NCBI GenBank assembly: GCA_035772405.1
Contig: JAYKKM010000470.1
Span: 62,001-126,000, forward strand
From: Chrysogorgia sp. JL179-B06
Lineage: Eukaryota; Cnidaria; Anthozoa; Scleralcyonacea; Chrysogorgiidae
Length of the DNA: 64,000 nt
Reading direction: 5' to 3'
This document shows, one piece after another, positions 11,166 to 19,738 of the stretch. The notes beneath the pieces are model-generated. The model did no database searches. It was not told where the DNA came from and worked only from the letters and a program-made list of their open reading frames with translations. The translations under genes were made by a program, and so were the position numbers. How positions within the stretch are numbered: the first letter of the stretch is position 1; every line of letters begins with the position of its first letter.

Positions 11166-11720
11166 GGACCGCTAGAGAGATTCGCCCGCGCGAGCAAATT
11201 AAAACTCAAGTGGTCCGCTATGAATTCGAAAGTTGAAAATTTTCAACTTTCAAAGCTAAACAATGATACGGGCGACGGTTGCCGATGAGGGCTTTGTGAC
11301 GTTGCCGACGTACATATGAGAACGTGTTTGAAATGTCATCGGCGAAAATAGTTTGTTTCTTGCGATGTTCAAAGCAGCCATTTTGATGAAGCATATAACC
11401 ACGGTCTGCGTATATTTGCATGCCATGAGAACTATAGGTTTTAGGTTCGGCACATGAACTGAAGTTCGACGTTAGAAACGGGTATTATTTTTAAAGGAGA
11501 TGTATTCACGGATAAATTCAATATGACAATGAGCCTTTTTTACTAGTTATCATCAAAAAATGTTTTACATGTGTTATATAGCCACAATTATTATGTGTGC
11601 AGTACTGGCAATTCTAACCTAGACTCATGAAATATTTAAATGAAATATTTACATGAAATATTTAAATAAATCGAATATAGTTAATATTCACCAGGTTTCG
11701 TTAGCTGCACTCGCGGTCAT
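11166..11720. other. Interior of the older transposon, no clear gene
   Basis: A minus-strand 67-residue frame (11218-11421) has no recognised motif. The stretch near 11415-11450 resembles 29480-29545, both containing ATTTGCATGCCATG followed by ACTATAGG-like sequence. This hints at duplicated pieces of the same gene. Confidence 0.35.
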
Positions 11721-11849
11721 TCAATTTGTTTTTAACGGATTTACAACCACAACGTTTTCAAATTGATTGCCAATAAGGGCTACTTCACCAGAAACTGGGC
11801 AGAATCTTTCTGAAATTCTAGTAACTGGGAGAAACGAAGCTGGACCTCT
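11721..11849 (-). pseudogene. C-terminal part of the ORF interrupted by the Polinton
   Basis: Minus-strand coding of about 43 residues containing PASFLPVTRISERF and NVVVVNPL before a stop at 11721. Removing the Polinton and one target duplication would join it in frame to the minus-strand ORF at 29231-29530. I do not recognise the family. Confidence 0.6.
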
Positions 11850-11855
11850 GTCTTC
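11850..11855. other. Polinton target site duplication, left
   Basis: GTCTTC immediately before the AG start of the left terminal repeat. The identical hexamer follows the right end. Six-base duplications are the Polinton norm. Confidence 0.93.
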
Positions 11856-12165
11856 AGTAGTATAGAAAGTGGGGCTACCAGCACACTTTTTCCATTTTTC
11901 ATATCTCAACTTTTTTTCTCTGGTGAACGCAGCACTTTTTCGTTTTTAGATTCCACATATAATTTTCGAGCAAATATGTGGAATCCCAAAACGGAAAAAG
12001 TGCTACGTTCTCCAGAGAAGTTGAGACACTCAAATGGAAAAAGTTTGCTGTTAACCCCACTTTCGAAACTACTAATAGACGATGTGTCACATGGTTTGAA
12101 GCCTATGAGACGTGTGTCAGCTAGTAGGCTACAGAGTGAGGTGTCTAGACGTGGGGCTGCTGTGG
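11856..12165 (+). repeat. Polinton left terminal inverted repeat with internal palindrome
   Basis: 310 bases matching the reverse complement of 28915-29224. Bases 11856-12074 form an imperfect palindrome: AGTAGTATAGAAAGTGGGG at the tip pairs with CCCCACTTTCGAAACTACTA, centred near 11963, with matching CTCAACTT/AAGTTGAG and AGCACTTTTTC/GAAAAAGTGCT blocks between. A single strand could fold back into a long terminal hairpin. The polymerase-region reading frame begins inside the repeat. Confidence 0.94.
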
Positions 12166-12470
12166 GTGGGGATGTCGCTCGTAACAAGACTATGTCAAGT
12201 AATATTACGCGTGATCCTGGTATGGGTTTTATTTCAACTCGTGAGTTGAGTGGGGCTCATGATTCGAAAGGGTCTAAAGACTTGGCTATATTAAATAATA
12301 AAACGACTCTTGTGAAAAGGTCTGAACGTAAACGTAACCCTATTGTGGATGGTAATGTCGCTCGTAGTGGTACACTATCGAGTGGTGGTGCACGTGATCC
12401 TGCTATGGGTTCTGGTAATTTAGTTATACCGAATATTAAGATGAGTTTTTTAGAGAGGATGTCTAGCTGA
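11976..12470 (+). CDS. N-terminal ORF of the polymerase region (hypothetical or polymerase N-terminus)
   Basis: A 164-residue basic frame that starts within the left terminal repeat. The next polymerase ORF is in another frame, but that frame is open back to about 12454, so this ORF is plausibly the polymerase N-terminus cut off by an indel near 12455-12465. It contains a diverged internal repeat (DVARNKTMSSNITRDPGMG and NVARSGTLSSGGARDPAMG, about 62 residues apart). No catalytic motif is visible. It could also be a separate terminal-protein-like gene, but nothing in the sequence establishes that. Confidence 0.5.
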   Translation: MWNPKTEKVLRSPEKLRHSNGKSLLLTPLSKLLIDDVSHGLKPMRRVSASRLQSEVSRRGAAVGGDVARNKTMSSNITRDPGMGFISTRELSGAHDSKGSKDLAILNNKTTLVKRSERKRNPIVDGNVARSGTLSSGGARDPAMGSGNLVIPNIKMSFLERMSS

Positions 12471-12480
12471 TGCTAAAGCA

Positions 12481-13452
12481 TTGGGGTATAAGTGGATGGA
12501 CCTTATTAGAAGGGGATCTAGAGAGAACGTTATTAATAGAGTCACCAGAGTTAGGGAGGTCAGAAAGATTCGAAAGGCTAGACGTGATCTTAGACGATAT
12601 GTGAGGAGGTCACAATTGAGTCAGGAGACCTCAGACAAAGAGTATGAGAGAATCACTAGTCTTATTGCTAAGATGAAACGTCCTACTGTAGTACAAAGGA
12701 GAGTTGCTCTCAAAGGGTACACCAAGTCATATAGTGTTGAGGTGATCGACAATAAGGATCCGTTAAAACAACTAGTCAAGACTAGAGGAGTAGTGGGCTC
12801 GACTTTACAGAAAGAGTTAGAGAAACTGAAAGGTTTAAAGTTCTCAGAGACATTGAAAGTGACTCTAGAGAAACAAATTGGTGACGGAGAGTCTGTGTTT
12901 AAGACAGCCTTCTTCAATAGTGTGGTTAAAACAGTGGTTAGTAGTGTTGATATTAGTGGGACTACGAGACAAGCTAGTGAGGAGATAGTGAATCGTATAG
13001 CTGTATGGTTGTCAGAAGGGTCTGGGTGGGTTGTAGACAGTATGAGTGACCACTTTATTAATGTGGTAGTGTATAAGCCTCTTAAAGGATCGAGTTATAT
13101 TGAGCTACCGGAAGAGTTGAGGAACGCGTCGAAAGGTTTAGTCAACATAAGAAATAGTGATGACAAGTGTTTTATGTGGTGTCACGTGTTACACAAGTGT
13201 CCTGTAGGAAAGAATCCGCAGAGAGTGTCGAAGCACAAGAAGAACGTAGGTTCTGTCAATTATGACGGAGTGAGATTTCCAGTGAATACAAAACAGTACA
13301 ACAAGATAGAGAGGCAGAACGGTATTAGTATCAACGTGTTTGGGTACGAGGACAAACAGCCATTCCCTATCAACGTTTCTGAGGAGAAGTACGAGGATCA
13401 TATGGACCTGCTACTTATAACGAGTGGTAATAAACGACATTCGTATATGTAA
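12481..13452 (+). pseudogene. Protein-primed DNA polymerase B, N-terminal portion (frameshifted)
   Basis: A 323-residue frame rich in Arg/Lys at the start. It ends with the Polinton polymerase N-terminal segment (SSYIELPEELRNASKGLVN, CFMWCHVLHKCPV, FPVNTKQYNKIERQNGISIN). It stops at 13452 after what looks like an extra AT in TATATG. The polymerase continues two bases out of frame from about 13453, with the next ATG at 13470. The product would replicate the element from a protein primer. As written, this part lacks the exonuclease and polymerase domains. Confidence 0.85.
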
Positions 13453-13469
13453 AAGATTTTGACAGATTC

Positions 13470-15827
13470 ATGTTCAATCAGTCTAAACACAAATGTCATA
13501 AGAACTTCTGTAGGTACTGTCTTCAATGTTTTACTACCAGTGAGATTCTAGAGAAACATAAGGAGGTTTGTATGGTGGTAAATGGTAAGCAAGCGATCAA
13601 GATGCCAGATGAAGGAGACAACACTTTCGAGTACAAAAATTACCACAAACAATTAGAAGTGCCGTTCGTAATATACGCAGACTTCGAGGCTATCACGGAG
13701 AAGGTAGACAACGTGACACCACTCACAGGGTCGTACACTAGTGAGTACCAAAGACACACGAACTGTGGGTATGGGTACAAAGTAGTGTGCTGTTATGATG
13801 ATAAATATAGTAAACCATTAGAGATGTTTCGAGGTAAGAACGCTGTTAGGAAGTTCATGAAAAAGATGTTAGAGGAGGTTAAATACTGCAAGAAAGTTAG
13901 AAAGGAGCATTTTAATGAGGACATGGTGTTAACTAGAGCTGATAAGGTTAACTTCAAGGAATCAACTAAATGTCACATTTGTGATGAGAAATATAAAAGT
14001 GGAGACATGAGAGTTAGAGATCATTGTCATATCACTGGTAAATATAGAGGTTCAGCACATCAGTTATGTAATAGGAACTATAGATTGACTGATAAGATAC
14101 CTGTCATATTTCACAATCTAAGAGGATACGATAGTCACTTCATAATGCAAGAGATAGGTAATCTAGGTCAGAAAATCATCGTCATACCAAATAATATGGA
14201 GAAATATATGGCATTCATGTTAGGTAAACATCTAGTGTTTCTAGATAGTTTCCAATTCATGAGCTCTAGTCTAGTCAACCTAGTAAACAACCTACCAAGA
14301 GATTGTCTTAAGTACACGTCCGAAGTATTTCAAGGTAAGGAGTTAGAGTTGATGTCACGAAAGGGTGTGTACCCATATGACTATATGGATAGTTTCGATA
14401 AGTTCGAAGACATAAAGCTACCCTCAAAGGAGAGCTTCTACAGTGTGCTAAACGACGAACACATATCAGACGCTGATTATGAACACGCACAAGAAGTGTG
14501 GAAGACGTTCGATTTGAACAACATGGGTGAGTACCACGATATGTACCTCAAGACTGATGTGTTACTATTGTCTGACGTGTTTGAGAACTTCAGAAAGACG
14601 TGCAAGCAGTACTACCAACTAGATCCTTGTCACTACTTCACATCACCAGGACTATCATGGGACGCTGCTCTAAAGATGACAGGAGTGAAACTAGAGTTGA
14701 TGACTGATATCGACATGTTTCAGTTTATTGAGAAAGGAATGCGAGGTGGTGTCTCTTGTATTACGCATAGATATGGTAAGGCCAATAATAAATATATGAA
14801 GGGCTATGATAGTCGCAAGCCATCGAAACACATCGTGTACCTAGATGCGAATAACCTTTATGGTTGGGCTATGTGTCAGTGTCTACCGACTGGTGGATTT
14901 GAGTGGGTCAAGGGTTTTGACAATCTAGACAAATATAGTGACAACTCAGACAAAGGGTTGATACTTGAGGTTGATTTAGAGTACCCAGAGGAGTTGCACG
15001 ATCTTCACAACGACTATCCTTTAGCCCCTGAGAGGATGAAAGTAAGTAGTGATATGTTGTCAAACTATTGTAAGACAATCCAAAACAAGTTTAGAATATC
15101 TGTAGGAGAGGTTGCAAAACTTGTACCTAACCTAAACGGTAAGAGTAAGTACGTCGTTCACTATAGAAACCTACAATTATATAAGAGTTTGGGAATGAAG
15201 GTTAAGAAGATACATAGAGTACTTCAATTCAATCAGTCACCATGGCTCAAACAATATATCGACTTTAATACGGACAAGAGAACCCAAGCAAAGAACGACT
15301 TTGAGAAAGATTTTTTCAAGCTTATGAATAATAGTGTGTTTGGAAAGACTATGGAGAATCTACGAAAGCGTGTGAACGTGGAGTTAGTAACAGACGAGGA
15401 AAAACTGAAGAAACTAACGTCGAAACCAACCTTTGTAAGCAGTAAAATATTTGACAATAACTTGGTAGCAGTTCACAAGATCAAAGAGACACTAACTCTA
15501 AATAGACCAGCATATGTAGGTATGTATATTCTAGACCTATCGAAGACATTGATGTACGACTTCCACTACAATAACATCAAAAAGGAGTATGGCAACAAAG
15601 CTAAACTACTATTCACAGACACAGATAGTCTAATGTATGAGATTGAGACGGAGGACGTGTACAAAGACATGCATGCTAACAAAGAAGTGTTTGACTTCAG
15701 TGGATATGATAAGTCATCTCCTTACTTCAACCTAACTAACAAGAAGGTTATTGGTAAAATGAAGGACGAGACATTAGGAGTCCCCATCGTTGAGTTCGTT
15801 GGTTTAAGGTCGAAAACGTATACATAA
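13470..15827 (+). pseudogene. Protein-primed DNA polymerase B, exonuclease and polymerase core
   Basis: 785 residues. In order: a C2H2-type finger (CRYCLQCF to HKEVC, residues 14-34), Exo I YADFEA (D71, E73), an HNH/endonuclease-VII-like zinc site (CHICDEKY to DHCHITG to QLCN), Exo II NLRGYDSHF (about 216), Exo III YLKTDVLLLSD (about 359), polymerase motif A DANNLYGW (459), motif B KLMNNSVFGKT (617) and motif C DTDS (717). All catalytic residues of family B protein-primed polymerases are seen. A second frameshift near 15820 separates the last 90 or so residues. Confidence 0.95.
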
Positions 15828-16093
15828 AAGAAGACGGAAAAGGTGGGAAGACTGCTAAAGGTATCAAGAAGAGTACCATTAGAAACAACATAAGACACGA
15901 CAACTATAAAAGTGTCTTAACAAATGGTGAGCGAATGTCTCACATAATTAAAACTATTCGCAGCAAGAGTCACCAACTAGGAAGCTATGAAATAAATAAG
16001 ATATCCTTAAGCTGCTTTGACGACAAGCGACATATACATGTACTACCAGACGGTGTATATAGCTATGCGTATGGACATTACAAAATAGTCTAA
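15824..16093 (+). pseudogene. Protein-primed DNA polymerase B, C-terminal tail
   Basis: Continues the polymerase in another frame directly after the stop at 15827 and ends at a TAA at 16091-16093. The lysine-rich start and the end (HVLPDGVYSYAYGHY) are typical of the Polinton polymerase C-terminus. It converges with the minus-strand zinc-finger gene, with two bases between the stops. Confidence 0.8.
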
Positions 16094-16095
16094 AA

Positions 16096-16275
16096 TTAGA
16101 TGCTCAAATTTCTCAAATGCTTTTTGGTCTCCAAGTGTCTATATTTAGAGGTCACATGGTATGACTGATCGCATGTCTCACACACCCACTTATGAGTTCT
16201 CATCCACTCTTTGGTTTGCGCTCTGGCTGCTACTAAAGCTTCTTCTTTGGTTTGGTAAATTTTTGGTCTTGCCAT
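16096..16275 (-). CDS. Small C2H2 zinc-finger protein
   Basis: A 59-residue frame with an ATG at 16275-16273. It is Lys/Arg rich with one finger, CETCDQSYHVTSKYRHLETKKH (C-x2-C, then two histidines six residues apart). Small single-finger proteins of this type are common in Polintons, virophages and large DNA viruses, with a presumed role in nucleic-acid binding. AT-rich TATATAATG-like sequence precedes the start. It overlaps the stop of the next gene by one base or abuts it, as in a tightly packed block. Confidence 0.7.
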   Translation of the reverse strand: MARPKIYQTKEEALVAARAQTKEWMRTHKWVCETCDQSYHVTSKYRHLETKKHLRNLSI

Positions 16276-16904
16276 TATATATTACTATATATTTTATTTA
16301 TCCACTCGTTGTAGTATGGATCTCCTCTCCCATCCCAACCTATATCCTTGTATACTACACTATACAGGTTATACTCGAATCGTGCCTTGACCTTACCAGG
16401 TTTGAGGTCGTTAGAACTACCTCTCAACTCTATATCTCTTCTAGAGCATATTCTTATGACATAGAAAATATATTTCGATATATTCTTGACAATTAGATTG
16501 TTTCTTGTAAGAGACCACACTATCTTTATAAAATCACTGACCACTATTGGTACGTCACTCTCGTTAACTAGTCTTTTGCTAGTCAACATTCTCCCTAACC
16601 ATTTACTGTAACTATGAGCCGATTTCTTGTACATCCAAATGTTAGGTATGAAGTTTCTCACACGTCCGTAGGTAGTCTCTCCACACTTGTTACAACTAAA
16701 TACACCATCTTCGATTTGGGTTCTGTGGTTACTACACTCGTAACAGTATGTGGTGTCGTACCACTTTTTTGGTTTTGCGTCCTTACTTCCGTTCTTGATC
16801 TCGTCCAATGTGTACCCTAATGTAGTACCACTCCACTTTTTTGATGCAATCTCATCCAATGTGTACCCAGCATAGAACATTCTCATTGTACGTTCGTCAA
16901 CCAT
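16275..16904 (-). CDS. Zinc-ribbon protein, possible VLTF3-like late transcription factor
   Basis: 209 residues with a zinc ribbon CYEC...CNKCG (about residues 54-75). A helical region follows, including YKKSAHSYSKWLGRML, that resembles the Y-x-R-x-NHF-x-x-WL pattern of poxvirus-type VLTF3 proteins, which some Polinton-like viruses encode. The assignment is by pattern only; a TFIIB-like factor is the alternative. The N-terminus holds a tandem duplication (GYTLDEI and KKW repeated). An inverted repeat (16907-16951) lies directly upstream of the start. Confidence 0.5.
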   Translation of the reverse strand: MVDERTMRMFYAGYTLDEIASKKWSGTTLGYTLDEIKNGSKDAKPKKWYDTTYCYECSNHRTQIEDGVFSCNKCGETTYGRVRNFIPNIWMYKKSAHSYSKWLGRMLTSKRLVNESDVPIVVSDFIKIVWSLTRNNLIVKNISKYIFYVIRICSRRDIELRGSSNDLKPGKVKARFEYNLYSVVYKDIGWDGRGDPYYNEWINKIYSNI

Positions 16905-16906
16905 CT

Positions 16907-16951
16907 AAGTTACCACACTATATATACCTTTAGACTATAGTGTGGTAACTT
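16907..16951. promoter_or_regulatory. Inverted repeat upstream of the zinc-ribbon gene
   Basis: Two perfect 16-base arms (AAGTTACCACACTATA and its complement) around a 13-base AT-rich loop, between the zinc-ribbon start codon and the last codons of the upstream gene. It may be a terminator hairpin or a protein-binding operator. Confidence 0.55.
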
Positions 16952-17126
16952 TATGGTTGTCGGTTAGTGTCTCCCACTCACACTTTATTGTTGTGACCTG
17001 TTTTAGAGCGTCTGACAGTAACTGTTCCAACTCTTCTATCTGACTAGTTTGATAAAAGAGTTCCTCTGTCAAGTTGCGCTTTTTGTTAAATTCCATAGCC
17101 ATCTCCTTCAACGTTTTGGCGCTCAT
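16935..17126 (-). CDS. Small coiled-coil protein
   Basis: 63 residues, largely alpha-helical with heptad-like leucines (IEELEQLLSDALKQV). The start codon overlaps the stop of the upstream gene (TAATG), so it is transcribed with it. Family unknown; no membrane segment. Confidence 0.55.
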   Translation of the reverse strand: MSAKTLKEMAMEFNKKRNLTEELFYQTSQIEELEQLLSDALKQVTTIKCEWETLTDNHKVTTL

Positions 17127-17542
17127 TATACTACTCTATATATTAGGTAACCTAAAGGTATTCCAACAACTCCAACGAATACCATTTGATACTCTTTCAT
17201 CTCATCTGAGGGTTTGTAATAGTCTGACAACTCAGGCTCTTTACTAAATGTCTTCCCATCATACTGTATCGTCAGTACTTGTCTTAGTTGATCCAGAGCG
17301 TGGTTCGTGTCGTTTATGTCTGCGTTAGCGTCTGACAACTGTTGTCTTAACTCCTGGATTTTGTCTCTCTGACGAATCTCATTCTCGTAGAACTTTTCTT
17401 TTGCTCTTGCGAGACTTTCCAATGCTTTGTTGTGTCTCTTTATCTCTGTCTCATAGCCAGTATGGTTTAGCTTGCTGAATATGAATCCAGCTCCTGCGAA
17501 TGCTATAGCGTTGAATAAACCACCCGCTATCACACTAGCCAT
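17126..17542 (-). CDS. Membrane-anchored coiled-coil protein
   Basis: 138 residues. An N-terminal hydrophobic segment (IAGGLFNAIAFAGAGFIF), a long charged coiled coil (residues 30-95) and a C-terminal hydrophobic segment (MVFVGVVGIPLGYLIY). The hairpin-like arrangement suggests both ends sit in a membrane, perhaps an internal virion membrane. No named family is recognised. Confidence 0.6.
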   Translation of the reverse strand: MASVIAGGLFNAIAFAGAGFIFSKLNHTGYETEIKRHNKALESLARAKEKFYENEIRQRDKIQELRQQLSDANADINDTNHALDQLRQVLTIQYDGKTFSKEPELSDYYKPSDEMKEYQMVFVGVVGIPLGYLIYRVV

Positions 17543-17558
17543 TATGTATTACGTTAGA

Positions 17559-17793
17559 TTATTTTGAGAACGGGTCAATAGGTAAGTATTTCTTGCTCTG
17601 CGCCCACTTAACGAGTAGCGTTGAAACGCCTCACAGCAGTCGCTAACTTGAGGGTGCCCTTCACTGATTCGGGGGTACCCAACGGTTCTTTTAGTACTTT
17701 CTTTGATGCCATGGACACGGCTACGGCTCCAGCAGTCACAAGGGCTGCGTCGTATAGCTCGTTCATCAGTTCTTTTCTGTCTATTGATGTCAT
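17559..17793 (-). pseudogene. Small hydrophobic Polinton protein, frameshifted
   Basis: The first 55 or so residues (containing LYDAALVTAGAVAVSMASKK and LGTPESVKGT) match a small conserved Polinton protein with a hydrophobic stretch. The frame is lost near 17636. In the next frame the family-like C-terminus (KWAQSKKYLPIDPF) continues to a TAA at 17559-17561. Function unknown. A GTATAATAT motif runs directly into the ATG. Confidence 0.65.
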
Positions 17794-17810
17794 ATATTAT
17801 ACGACATGTT

Positions 17811-18131
17811 TTAATCGAGGCTGTCGAGTTTACGTGGTGGTGGTTCCTTTTTTATTACAACGTTCTTAGACTCCTCATTAACAGTCACCATTTGTTTATC
17901 TTGCTTCATCGCATAATACAATGAGCCGGCAGCTACAACCACTCCTATAGTTCCTATTATGTATCCATAATTAAAACCATCATCCTCTCTCTCACTTATC
18001 ACTCTCTCTCTCATCTTCCTCTCTTTCGCAGCTTTAGATATGGCAGCCAACCGTTTGCCTGCCTCTACTCTCTTAGGGTCTTTGGTCCTTGTTGTCGACG
18101 TTATAATAGGTACGGACTCACTGTCAGTCAT
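17811..18131 (-). CDS. Small basic single-pass membrane protein
   Basis: 106 residues: a Lys/Arg-rich N-terminal half (DPKRVEAGKRLAAISKAAKE), one transmembrane segment (YGYIIGTIGVVVAAGSLYYA, about 55-74) and a charged tail. A similar domain order occurs in other Polintons, with function unknown. The exact motif GTATAATATA ends two bases before the ATG. Confidence 0.65.
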   Translation of the reverse strand: MTDSESVPIITSTTRTKDPKRVEAGKRLAAISKAAKERKMRERVISEREDDGFNYGYIIGTIGVVVAAGSLYYAMKQDKQMVTVNEESKNVVIKKEPPPRKLDSLD

Positions 18132-18132
18132 C

Positions 18133-18142
18133 TATATTATAC
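18133..18142 (-). promoter_or_regulatory. GTATAATATA start-proximal motif
   Basis: An exact decamer immediately upstream of the start at 18131. The same decamer occurs at 27361-27370 (plus strand) before the gene at 27375, at 17793-17802 (minus strand) merging into an ATG, and as TATAATATAT at 25481-25490 before the capsid gene. Proposed Polinton promoter element; the role is an inference. Confidence 0.5.
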
Positions 18143-18200
18143 GTGATATCTCGTCACAGATCATCTCACAGGTTATCTCACAGTCATCTCACAGATCATC

Positions 18201-19004
18201 TCACAGATAGAGTATTCGATGAAAGTATCTTTGGTGATTAGATAGTGTGGTTTCACTCTTGAATCTCCTATTGCAGTACTCGCACAGAACTCTGGAGTCT
18301 CTCATATATGTCTCTATGAAATGTATTATCTCATGTTGGTCTGAGGATAGTAATGTGTTGTACCCTTGTGATCTTAGTCTCCTTAATACCCTCAACTGGT
18401 TATTCCTAATAACCCCATTACCTTTCGGTGTTTTGAACTCTATAGCAAAACCGTTGTATCTCTTATGTAGTTGCGGAACTATCAAATCTGGTTGTCCACC
18501 ACTGTAACCCTTCTTCCATCCATCTACTCTTTTAGTAGATGTGTCTTGGTACTCACCCAACCCTGGGATGACTATTGTTGGATGGTACTCTCTAATATAT
18601 TTCACAATGTCATAATGCAAGTCTGTCTCGTTCATTATTGATAACTGGTTGTATTGTGTGTACTGACCCGTCTTTCTAATAGACGGTAGGACTTCTGAGA
18701 ACACCCATTTTTTAAACATCCTAGCAGACTCTAGTTTAGACGAGAATATTAGAGCGTAGACTCCAGACTCGTTAATTTGCCAAACTTGTCTGTTTTGACA
18801 GTCTGTATCAATTGGTCTACTCTGAGGTGTTATTTTACTAACTTTTCTTCTCTCGTCATCGTCGACATGATCTGTTATAGCCTTATACGGTCTCTTATAT
18901 CCTAAAATCTCTGCGATTTCTTTTCCATAGAACCAAATACTGTCTCCATCTTTTATAGCAGTGACTGACATGTCGTTATTTCTAAATATTTTAGTGATAC
19001 TCAT
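18201..19004 (-). CDS. BRO-N / VRR-NUC-like nuclease / C2H2 finger fusion
   Basis: 267 residues from the ATG at 19004 (the frame is open from a GTG one codon upstream). Residues 5-115 are a BRO-N domain: KDGDSIWFYGKEIAEILGYK, then VWQINESGVYALIFSS and KKWVFSEVLPSIRKTG. Residues 125-230 look like a VRR-NUC-type PD-(D/E)xK nuclease, with GGQPDLIVPQ (D174), FAIEFKTPKG (E190, K192) and a downstream Gln. The C-terminus has one C2H2 finger (CEYCNRRF to HQRYFH). BRO-N binds DNA in baculovirus and phage proteins. The fusion suggests a DNA-targeting nuclease, possibly for processing, competition or host-DNA attack. Function unproven. Confidence 0.75.
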   Translation of the reverse strand: MSITKIFRNNDMSVTAIKDGDSIWFYGKEIAEILGYKRPYKAITDHVDDDERRKVSKITPQSRPIDTDCQNRQVWQINESGVYALIFSSKLESARMFKKWVFSEVLPSIRKTGQYTQYNQLSIMNETDLHYDIVKYIREYHPTIVIPGLGEYQDTSTKRVDGWKKGYSGGQPDLIVPQLHKRYNGFAIEFKTPKGNGVIRNNQLRVLRRLRSQGYNTLLSSDQHEIIHFIETYMRDSRVLCEYCNRRFKSETTLSNHQRYFHRILYL

Positions 19005-19064
19005 CACCTATAATATAACGTATGTTTTATTTTAAACTTAAAGTAGTGTTTTTCTTTTAGGGAA

Positions 19065-19093
19065 AGCTGACCCCCCGTTTTGGGGGGTCAGCT
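19065..19093. terminator. Perfect hairpin, 12-bp stem
   Basis: AGCTGACCCCCC and GGGGGGTCAGCT around the loop GTTTT, in the gap between two minus-strand genes. It is GC-rich against an AT-rich background. Possible transcript-end or insulating structure. Confidence 0.5.
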
Positions 19094-19251
19094 ATTCTTA
19101 AAAAATAACTGCTCAATACAAACGTTTCCTAACCAACGTCTTGTTTTAAGGTGTTAGCTCTCGTCGTCTTTCATGTGGAACACACTCCTGGTTCTGATAT
19201 GTAGACCGACCGTGTGTGGCCGTGTGGGGTGAGTCACCCTTGTATCTTACC

Positions 19252-19738
19252 CTATTTTGAAACGTTGGTCTCGTCATATATTTTATTGTACCTTTTCACC
19301 ATTCCATTGATTGGTGGACATAAGTCAGTCACAATATCGTCCAACACTTTAACGTCTGAGAGGAACATTGACTCGTTGTAAGGAAGACCTCTAAGATACG
19401 ATCTTAGTTGTGTCAGTATCTTTTTGTAGCTAGTGTGTGCCCACTCTACTCGTCAGATTGGATTTAGCCAAGTAGCCTTGGATGATCACACCAGGACCAC
19501 TAATACAAGCAATGATTAGAGGGTTAGCGGCTATCGATCCAGCTATAATCCCTACTGTCGTTAACCCTATGCTAGTCATGTTTAACGATAGTTTAATTTT
19601 CTTCAACCTCTTGTATTTCCATTTGTAACAGGCTTCTAGTTTGTGGTAGTACGCGTACAAACGTTTGAGCTCTAGTACCTCTTCCTCTGACATATCCTTT
19701 GATATGTGATTGAAATCAACAACTGACTTCTTCCTCAT
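19252..19738 (-). pseudogene. Conserved Polinton membrane-associated protein, frameshifted
   Basis: Residues 1-100 hold a Tyr-rich helical region (KRLYAYYHKLEACYKWKYKR) and two small-residue hydrophobic segments (SIGLTTVGIIAGSIAA and PLIIACISGPGVII), and then hit a stop at 19430. A shifted frame from about 19441 to the TAG at 19252 continues with a helical tail (QLRSYLRGLPYNESMF, DIVTDLCPPINGMV). The two parts together fit a conserved but unnamed Polinton family. The indel lies near 19440. Confidence 0.6.
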
